A DNA stretch of 64,000 nucleotides. Source: Pseudophaeobacter flagellatus (GTDB lineage: Bacteria; Pseudomonadota; Alphaproteobacteria; Rhodobacterales; Rhodobacteraceae). Shown here piece by piece: positions 55,041-61,818 of the stretch (its first letter is position 1; each line of letters opens with the position of its first letter). The translations under genes and the position numbers were made by a program. The notes below the pieces were generated by a model, which saw nothing but the letters and a program-made list of their open reading frames with translations, was not told the origin of the DNA and ran no database searches. The stretch is from assembly GCF_021228235.1 (NCBI RefSeq), contig NZ_JAJQRG010000002.1, forward strand, positions 496,001 through 560,000. The letters are read 5' to 3'.

Positions 55041-57926
55041 CTATTGTCCCAGCCGTTCCAGCAGGGCTGGCACATGCACCTGGTCTGATTTGTAATTCCC
55101 GGTGAGCACATGCATCACAAGATTGACCCCAAAGCGAAAGGCCAGTTCGCGCTGGCGTTCGCCGGAATAGCCGCGCCCAACTGGCAACAATGGCCTGCCG
55201 TTGCGATCCACCGCCCAGGCCGCGGCCCAGTCATTGCCGCCAATTACCACCGGGGTCACCCCATCGTTGAGGTCGCGAAAGGGGATGCCCTCGACCTGCT
55301 CTGCATCGGCTGGTGCCGCCTCAACCCAAAGCGGGCCGCGCGGGTGGCGGCCGGGAAAATCCTGCAAGAGGTAAAAGGCCCGGGTCAGCACATGATCGGA
55401 TGGCAGCGGTTCCAGCGGCGGGATATCCAGCGACAGGGCCAATTGCTGCAACCGGCGTGCGGCGGCGCTGGCCGCCCCGTTGGTTGGGCGGCTGCTGGCC
55501 AGTGCTGCATCGCGGGTGTCGAACAGGATCATGCCGCCAGAACGCAGATAGGTATTCAGCCGCGCATAGGCCGCCGCCGAGGGCAGCGCTTGTTCCGGGA
55601 TCACCGGCCAGTACAGCAGCGGGTAGAGCGCCAGATCGTCGCGTTCCAGATCAATGCTGACTGGCGGTGCGGGTTCCACCGAGGTGCGAAAATACAGAGT
55701 GTCCGACAGGCCACGCAGCCCGGCCAGGGCGATGCGGTCGGTTGTCGCATCGCCAGTGAGAACATGCGCCAGGGTCAGCTCGGCAGCGCGGGTGACATGA
55801 TCCGGGGGGATGTCCTGACCGGCATCTTGACCAGAGCTAGCGGGGCTTTGCACCGGCGCTTGGGCCCGTTCCTGCGCCTGTACCAGTCCCTGCGCTTGCG
55901 CGGGGGCGGGGATCAGGCCTGCAATCAGCAGACCAGCGCCAATTACCCCAGCCCCGGCGATCATGCCCACCCCGGAAGCGCGCCGCAAAAGGCCGCTGAT
56001 CTGCAGGGTTGCCAGCACATCCAGGCTCAAGAGCAGCAGCGCCAGCCCCAACAAGAGCCCTGCCAGCGGGCGTTCCGGGGTGCTGTCATAGCCGACAAGG
56101 CTGATCCCAGCCCCCCAGCGCGCTGGGGTCAGGCTGTCGCCCTGGCGCAGGGCGTTGCGGGCCAGACTGTGACCACCGCTTTGATAGAGACCAGGGCGCA
56201 GTGTCGGCCCAGACTCGGCTGTGATCAGATCGGGGCCGGATATACCGGGCAGGGTGTCGGCCTCGGCCCGACGGCCAAAGCCATCCAGCACCGTGACGGG
56301 CCGCCAGGTGGTGCCCTCCAGGCTGGTGGCCTCTGGCGGTTTGGCGGCAGAAGAGACCGCCAGCCGTTCCAGCATGCGCACAAACAGACCCGAGAGCGGC
56401 AGGCTGCTCCATTCCGCATTGGCGGTGACATGGAACAGCACCACCTGCCCCTGTCCCAGTGGCTTGCGGGTGACCAGGGGGGTGCCGTCTTCCAGCGCGG
56501 CGATGACGCGATCGGCGAGGCTGGGGTCGGGTTGGGCCACCACCTGGGATGAAACAGAAACCTCCTCGGGGATGGTCAGGCCAAAGAAGGGGGAACCCGC
56601 GGCAAAGGGGGCTAGGGTCTTGGGTTCACCCCAGCTCATGGCGCCGCCGATGCTGCGCCCGCCAATGCGCAGGCGCACCGGCATGAGGATTTCTTCATCC
56701 TTGCGGGCGGTGTCGCTGCTGGCCAGACGTGGCCCGGCAAAGCGCAGCAGCAAGCCGCCCTCCTCGACCCAGGCGATCAGCGCGTCGTTGATCTGTGGCG
56801 ACAGTCGCGCCACATCGGCCAGCACGATAACATCGGGGTTGGCGGGCAGGATCTCGCTCAGGCTGCCCTCCAGCAGGTCAGCGGTGGGGGCCAGAGCCTG
56901 GCGCAGGTAGTGCAGTTGCGAGAGCAGTGCCAGCCCTTCATCTGCGGCGCCAGCGGCAATCAGGGCCACCTCGCGCCGCCGCAGGCGGTCATCGCTAAGG
57001 CTGACGGCTCCGGCGGAACGCTGGCCGGGGATTTCAAAGCGTTCAATGCGGGCGCGCAGTTCGGCGGGCAGGGTCAGCCGGGTGCTGGCCCGCAGCGCTT
57101 CGGGTGCAAAGGAAAGCCCAACCTGCGCCAGGGTACGTTGGGTGCCGCCGGGGTCACGACCACGGGCCTGCACCAGTATTTCGGTCGGAGTGTTGCCATT
57201 GGGGGCCGCATGGCTGCGCAGGGCAGAAATTTCCAGTGCGCCGTCTTGTGCTTCGGGCGGCAGCAGCCCCAGCACCGGCAGACCCGAAGAGACCACGGTG
57301 ACTGCGCCCCGGGCGGCCAGCGCGGTTGTGATGCTTTCCTGTCCAGGATAGGCCAGCCCATCGCTAAACCAGAGACTGTCAAAGCCCAGGTCGCTATTGT
57401 TCAAATGGTCCAGTGTCGCCTGGATCTGCGCCGGGCCTGGCTGCCAGGGCTGGGGGTGCAGCCCGGGCAGTTGACTTTGCCAGGTGCTGGCGGCCTGAAA
57501 CTGTAGCGCCTGCGGTGAGCTTAGCTGCAATAGGGCCACGGGGCGATTGGCGCGCCCGGCATCTTCAAGCCGGGTGGCGATCTGCTTGCGGGTCTGCGCC
57601 CAATGCGCCGCCCCCGCCCAGGAGGCATCGACCACGACGACCAAAGGCCCGGAACCTGCCATCTCGCGCGTTGGGTTCAGCACCGGCCCGGCAAAGCCGA
57701 GGATCGCTGCCGCCACCGCCAAGAGCCGCAGCGCCAAGAGCCACCAGGGGGTGCGGTCAGACTGGCTGTCGCGGTCCGACAGGCCCAGCAGCAGGATCAC
57801 TGCCGGAAAGACCCGTTTCTTTGGCGCAGGCGGTACTGCCCGCAGCAGGATCCACAGAATAGGCAGTGCCAGCAGCCCCAGAAGCAACCAGGGCGCGACA
57901 AAGCCAAGGCCGGCAATTGATGTCAT
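55041..57926 (-). CDS. BatA/DUF4159-type membrane protein
   Basis: A 961-residue protein. The N-terminal BatA-like helices (FVAPWLLLGLLALPILWILL) are followed by a vWA-like region (PLVVVVDASWAGAAHW), a GATase-like middle, more helices near residues 650-710, and a C-terminal DUF4159 (GLRGLSDTLYFRTSVEPAPP, LYPLLYWPVIPE). It resembles membrane scaffolds of MoxR AAA systems that act on vWA proteins in the cell envelope. The ATG at 57926 overlaps the DUF58 gene stop by four bases (ATGA). Confidence 0.82.
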   Translation of the reverse strand: MTSIAGLGFVAPWLLLGLLALPILWILLRAVPPAPKKRVFPAVILLLGLSDRDSQSDRTPWWLLALRLLAVAAAILGFAGPVLNPTREMAGSGPLVVVVDASWAGAAHWAQTRKQIATRLEDAGRANRPVALLQLSSPQALQFQAASTWQSQLPGLHPQPWQPGPAQIQATLDHLNNSDLGFDSLWFSDGLAYPGQESITTALAARGAVTVVSSGLPVLGLLPPEAQDGALEISALRSHAAPNGNTPTEILVQARGRDPGGTQRTLAQVGLSFAPEALRASTRLTLPAELRARIERFEIPGQRSAGAVSLSDDRLRRREVALIAAGAADEGLALLSQLHYLRQALAPTADLLEGSLSEILPANPDVIVLADVARLSPQINDALIAWVEEGGLLLRFAGPRLASSDTARKDEEILMPVRLRIGGRSIGGAMSWGEPKTLAPFAAGSPFFGLTIPEEVSVSSQVVAQPDPSLADRVIAALEDGTPLVTRKPLGQGQVVLFHVTANAEWSSLPLSGLFVRMLERLAVSSAAKPPEATSLEGTTWRPVTVLDGFGRRAEADTLPGISGPDLITAESGPTLRPGLYQSGGHSLARNALRQGDSLTPARWGAGISLVGYDSTPERPLAGLLLGLALLLLSLDVLATLQISGLLRRASGVGMIAGAGVIGAGLLIAGLIPAPAQAQGLVQAQERAQAPVQSPASSGQDAGQDIPPDHVTRAAELTLAHVLTGDATTDRIALAGLRGLSDTLYFRTSVEPAPPVSIDLERDDLALYPLLYWPVIPEQALPSAAAYARLNTYLRSGGMILFDTRDAALASSRPTNGAASAAARRLQQLALSLDIPPLEPLPSDHVLTRAFYLLQDFPGRHPRGPLWVEAAPADAEQVEGIPFRDLNDGVTPVVIGGNDWAAAWAVDRNGRPLLPVGRGYSGERQRELAFRFGVNLVMHVLTGNYKSDQVHVPALLERLGQ

Positions 57927-58855
57927 GGCTGGCCTCGATCCATCGCATGATAAAGCCACATAAGGGCGGCAAGGGCGGGGTCATTGCTGCGGTGCAGCCC
58001 CAGACGCCAGCCGGTGGTTCGGCACAGCTGATCCAGCGCATCGCGCCGTTCGGCCAGTCGCGCCAGATAGGTCTGGCGCAGGGCATCTGCCTTCAGGGTC
58101 TCATGGCTGAGCGCGCCGCTGACGCTTTCGAACCGGGTGCGGCCAGCATAGGGAAACTGCTCTTCCGCCGGGTCCAGCACTTGCAGCAAGACCCCCTGAA
58201 TGCCGCGATCCGCTGCCTTGGACAGGGCGCGTTCCAGCGGCGCAAAGGGACCGAGAAAATCTGAAATGAACAGGGCGCGGGCCTGCGGAGCCATGGCGCG
58301 GTCCTCGGGTGGTGCATAGTCTGCAACCTGCAGAGAGGGGTCTTTGGGGCTGTCTTGGACATTGCTGAGCGCCTCTGCCAGACGCAGGCTTTGCAAGGTG
58401 CCGCGGCGCGGCGGCAGGCTGCCGCCGGTCAGCCCGACCCGTTCGCCACCGCGCAGCATTAGAATAGATAGGGCCAGGCCAATCAGGCAGGCGCGGTCGA
58501 TCTTGCGCGGCTGCGCAGAAGAGGAGGCAAAGCGCATGGAGGCTCCCGCATCAACCCAGAGATAGACCGTCTGGGCAATTTGCAATTCGCGTTCGCGGAC
58601 AAATTGCACATCCCCCCGCGCGGATCGGCGGTGATCGACCATCCGGCGGCTATCGCCCTGTTGCAAGGGCCGGTATTGCCAGAAATCATCGCCCATGCCG
58701 ACCCGCCGCCGCCCGTGGTCGCCGCTTAGCACTGACCCGGCCAGTTGCTGCGCCTGCACCAAGAGCGGCGGCAGGGTGCTGGCGGCGCTTTCGGCGGCGC
58801 TGCGCAGCCTGGCAGGGGCATTTGCGGCTTCCTGAGGGGCGGCGGTCTGGCTCAT
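57923..58855 (-). CDS. DUF58 domain protein
   Basis: A 310-residue soluble protein typical of MoxR clusters. The DUF58 core includes FWQYRPLQQGDSRRMVDHRR and the metal-site-like YLWVDAGASMRF. DUF58 proteins act as adaptors linking the MoxR ATPase to membrane vWA partners. It is coupled by four-base overlaps with both moxR upstream and the DUF4159 gene downstream. Confidence 0.9.
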   Translation of the reverse strand: MSQTAAPQEAANAPARLRSAAESAASTLPPLLVQAQQLAGSVLSGDHGRRRVGMGDDFWQYRPLQQGDSRRMVDHRRSARGDVQFVRERELQIAQTVYLWVDAGASMRFASSSAQPRKIDRACLIGLALSILMLRGGERVGLTGGSLPPRRGTLQSLRLAEALSNVQDSPKDPSLQVADYAPPEDRAMAPQARALFISDFLGPFAPLERALSKAADRGIQGVLLQVLDPAEEQFPYAGRTRFESVSGALSHETLKADALRQTYLARLAERRDALDQLCRTTGWRLGLHRSNDPALAALMWLYHAMDRGQP

Positions 58856-59859
58856 GCGGCGATCCTGCTTTTGTTCAGGTCGGCGGCGGTTTCACGGATC
58901 AGATCCGCAAGGCTGTCACCACGCGCCCGTGCTGCAAAGCTGAGCTGCATGCGGTGGCTAAGCACCGGCAGCGCCATGTCGAGCACATCCTCGGCGTTTG
59001 GCGCAAGCCGACTTTGCAGCAGGGCGCGGGCGCGCACCGCCAGCATCAGCGCCTGTGCGGCGCGGGGGCCTGGCCCCCAGGCCACGGTCTGCGCCACCTG
59101 CTCTGACACATCGGGTTCACTGGGGCGGAAGGCGCGCACCAGATCCAGGATCAGCTCCACTACGGCATCGCCCACGGGCATGCGCCGCAGCAGGGTCTGG
59201 GCCGCGACCAGTTCGGCGGCGCTAAAGACCGCATGGGCGCTGTCTTCGCTGTTGCCCGTGGTGGCCAGCAGGATGTCGCGTTCGGTGTCGCGGGTTGGGT
59301 AGGGCACGTCGATCTGCAGTAAAAAGCGGTCCAGCTGCGCTTCGGGCAGCGGGTAGGTGCCTTCCTGTTCGATTGGATTCTGGGTGGCCAGCACGTGAAA
59401 CGGCTGGCCCAGCGGCCGGTCGGCACCGGCGACGGTGACCTGGCGTTCCTGCATCGCCTGCAGCAGCGCCGATTGGGTGCGCGGGCTGGCCCGGTTGATT
59501 TCATCCGCCATCAGCAGCTGGCAAAACACCGGCCCCGGCAGAAAGCGAAAGGCCCGGCTGCCATCTGCGGCCGTGTCCAGGACTTCCGAACCGAGAATAT
59601 CGGCGGGCATCAGATCGGGGGTGAATTGTACCCGTTTGCCATCCAGCCCCATCACGGTCGAAAGGGTTTCCACCAGCCGGGTCTTGCCCAGGCCGGGCAA
59701 GCCGACCAGCAGCCCATGGCCGCCGCACAGCAGGGTGGCCAGCGTCAGGTCCACAACCCGTTCCTGGCCGATGAAGCGGCGGGTGATCGAGTCGCGCGCC
59801 AGTTGTAGCTTTTGCTCCAGCGCTTCGATGCCGGCCAGCAGGTCATCAGGTTCGGGCAT
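58852..59859 (-). CDS. MoxR-family AAA+ ATPase
   Basis: A 335-residue AAA ATPase. Walker A is VGLPGLGKTRL, Walker B MADEINRASPRTQSALLQAM, and sensor and arginine-finger regions follow (ATQNPIEQEGTYPLPEAQLD). MoxR proteins remodel or metal-load partner proteins in complexes with DUF58 and vWA proteins. The start at MPEPDDLLAG has aaagga upstream and homology begins there. First gene of the operon, divergent from DUF1285. Confidence 0.93.
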   Translation of the reverse strand: MPEPDDLLAGIEALEQKLQLARDSITRRFIGQERVVDLTLATLLCGGHGLLVGLPGLGKTRLVETLSTVMGLDGKRVQFTPDLMPADILGSEVLDTAADGSRAFRFLPGPVFCQLLMADEINRASPRTQSALLQAMQERQVTVAGADRPLGQPFHVLATQNPIEQEGTYPLPEAQLDRFLLQIDVPYPTRDTERDILLATTGNSEDSAHAVFSAAELVAAQTLLRRMPVGDAVVELILDLVRAFRPSEPDVSEQVAQTVAWGPGPRAAQALMLAVRARALLQSRLAPNAEDVLDMALPVLSHRMQLSFAARARGDSLADLIRETAADLNKSRIAA

Positions 59860-59880
59860 GACATTCCTTTCTCTGCGGAT

Positions 59881-59897
59881 ATACAATCGTATTGTAT
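59881..59897. promoter_or_regulatory. Palindrome between moxR and the DUF1285 gene
   Basis: Arms atacaat (59881-59887) and attgtat (59891-59897) are perfectly complementary with a 3-base centre. It sits 21 bases upstream of the moxR start and 14 before the DUF1285 ATG, within the 52-base divergent promoter. It could be an operator shared by both genes, or overlap a -10 element. Confidence 0.45.
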
Positions 59898-59911
59898 CGC
59901 GGTTGAGGGAA

Positions 59912-60529
59912 ATGGCAAAAGCAATGAGTGGACAAAAAACTGTGACACCATCGGCAGATGGGCTGGCCGCCTCGATCCGGGCGGCAGAGAAGGCGGCAGG
60001 CAAAGCGGGCGGCACGCGCGGATTGCCGCCGGTGCATCTGTGGAACCCACCCTTTTGCGGCGATCTGGACATGCGGATCGCCCGTGACGGCACCTGGTAT
60101 TACCTTGGCAGCCCGATTGGCCGCTTTGAATTGGTCAAGCTGTTCTCTTCGATCCTGAAGCGTGAAGAGGGCAAGTATTTCCTGGTCACCCCGGTTGAAA
60201 AGGTTGGCATCACTGTGGATGACGCGCCCTTTGTTGCGGTCGATTTTGAGGCCACTGGGGCAGGGACAGGACAGCAGCTCTGTTTTACCACCCATGTGGG
60301 CGACCAGATGGTGGCGGGCCCAGAGCATCCGATTCGGGTGGAGCGAGACGCCGAGACTGGCGAACCATCGCCCTATGTGCTTGTGCGCGGCAATCTGGAG
60401 GCGCTGATTGACCGCAAAAGCTTTTATCGGCTGGTCGAGCTGGGCTGCCATTATGACGGCTGGTTTGGTCTCTGGTCCGGTGGGGAATTTTCCCCGGTGA
60501 TCCCTTCGGATGAGCTGCCCGAAGGCTAG
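59912..60529 (+). CDS. DUF1285 domain protein
   Basis: A 205-residue soluble protein with the DUF1285 block WNPPFCGDLDMRIARDGTWY and the following LGSPIGRFELVKLFSSILKR. The function is unknown; in many alphaproteobacteria it lies divergent to moxR, suggesting a regulatory or accessory link. Two starts (59912 and 59924) are possible; the ribosome site gaggg is very close to the first and rather far from the second, so the start is unsettled. Confidence 0.85.
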   Translation: MAKAMSGQKTVTPSADGLAASIRAAEKAAGKAGGTRGLPPVHLWNPPFCGDLDMRIARDGTWYYLGSPIGRFELVKLFSSILKREEGKYFLVTPVEKVGITVDDAPFVAVDFEATGAGTGQQLCFTTHVGDQMVAGPEHPIRVERDAETGEPSPYVLVRGNLEALIDRKSFYRLVELGCHYDGWFGLWSGGEFSPVIPSDELPEG

Positions 60530-60595
60530 GGCTTGCTCTGGCTGCGGGTTAGGAAAAATGCGTTCTTTTCAGTGCTTGGCCTTGCGTGGGGCGGG

Positions 60596-60610
60596 CGCTA
60601 GACCCTAGCG
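60596..60610. promoter_or_regulatory. Short palindrome upstream of the hydroxypyruvate isomerase gene
   Basis: Perfect arms cgctag and ctagcg flank three bases about 50 bases before the gene start. Position suits an operator; the length is short and the match could be chance. Confidence 0.3.
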
Positions 60611-60657
60611 AGATCATGGGTGCCTGCGTGGCGAGAACAGACAGGAGATCTCCTTAA

Positions 60658-61440
60658 ATGCCTAGATTCGCGGCAAATATTTCAATGCTCTTTGCCGAGC
60701 TGCCCTATCTGGAGCGTTTCGCTGCCGCTGCCGCTGCGGGGTTCACGGCGGTAGAGATCCTGTCCCCCTATGATGTCGCGGCAAAAGAGACCCAGCGGGC
60801 GCTGCTGTCGCAGGGGCTGGAGCTGCTGCTGATCAACGCGCCGCCGCCCAATTACACTGGCGGGGTGCCGGGTTATGCGGCACATCCCGATGGGGTTGAC
60901 CGGTTTCAGCGTGATATTCGCCGGGTGCTGCGCTACGGCGAGGTGCTGAGGGTGGGGCTGATCCACATCATGGCCGGCTATGCCAAGGGCGATGAAGCCC
61001 GCGAGACCTTTATCAACAACCTGCGCTGGGCGGCGGATTTTGCGCCCAGTCAGCGCTTTACCATCGAGCCGCTGAATGCCGGCGATCAGCCGGGGTATTT
61101 CCTGGACGATTACAACCTCGCCGCAGAGATTCTGGAGGCAGTGAACCGTCCCAATGTCGGGCTGCAATATGATGCCTATCACGCGCAGATGATCCATGGC
61201 GATGCAGCGCAGGTCTGGCAGAGCTTTGGCAAGCAGGCACTGCATGTCCAGATTGGGGCTGCGCCCAGCCGATGCGAGCCCGGCACCGGACCGGTGGATT
61301 TTGAGGCCCTGTTCCAAGCCATTGATGCCAGCGGTTACAAAGGCTGGATCAGTGCTGAGTACACCCCTTCGACCCGGCGCACCGAAGACAGCCTGGGCTG
61401 GCTGCCGAGATCGCGGGTGCTCAGTATTGCACGGGGCTGA
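60658..61440 (+). CDS. Hydroxypyruvate isomerase family protein
   Basis: A 260-residue TIM-barrel enzyme of the Hyi/OtnI family, interconverting hydroxypyruvate with tartronate semialdehyde (or the related 2-oxo-tetronate reaction). Metal and catalytic blocks are FTIEPLNAGDQPGYFLDDYN, QYDAYHAQMIHGD and WISAEYTPSTRRTEDSLGWL. The N-terminus (MPRFAANISMLFAELPYLER) is characteristic. It stands alone, without gcl or glxR beside it. Confidence 0.9.
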   Translation: MPRFAANISMLFAELPYLERFAAAAAAGFTAVEILSPYDVAAKETQRALLSQGLELLLINAPPPNYTGGVPGYAAHPDGVDRFQRDIRRVLRYGEVLRVGLIHIMAGYAKGDEARETFINNLRWAADFAPSQRFTIEPLNAGDQPGYFLDDYNLAAEILEAVNRPNVGLQYDAYHAQMIHGDAAQVWQSFGKQALHVQIGAAPSRCEPGTGPVDFEALFQAIDASGYKGWISAEYTPSTRRTEDSLGWLPRSRVLSIARG

Positions 61441-61818
61441 GGCCAGGTCTGACGGCTGGGCTGGGGGGGCGCGCCAAAGACGGTGTGTTGCATTGCGGTA
61501 AAGGCAGGCGCTCCCGCCAATTCCGCAACATCCCCCTGGGGGATGTTGCTGCAATGTTGGGGGTGGCGCCGCGCTGACGCGCGGCGGCTTTGCCGCCCTT
61601 GACCCGAATCAGCAGAAAAAGGGGGGTGCGTCGGCCCGTGAGGCCCAAAATGCCCGGGGCTTGGCGCGGGCGCGCCGCGCGTCAGCGCGGTGCCACCCCC
61701 AACGGGGGAGGACCAATCTCTGATTGTTCCGAGACTGGCGGGAGAGCCGCCCTGGTACAGGATGAATGGATCCTGGCCATAAAGCATGTCGCGTTCATTG
61801 CCATTCAGGCGACACGCT
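61441..61818. repeat. Palindromic island between hyi and polA
   Basis: The 378-base gap has no gene. It contains a nearly perfect 25-base palindrome (arms gcaacatccccc at 61525-61536 and complement at 61538-61549). It also holds a long inverted repeat with 31-base arms (61556-61586 and 61673-61703, one mismatch) flanking an 86-base centre. The left arm contains the 21-base palindromic core shared with 29528-29548. Such a structure would form a very stable cruciform and looks like a compound palindromic repeat element. Confidence 0.68.
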
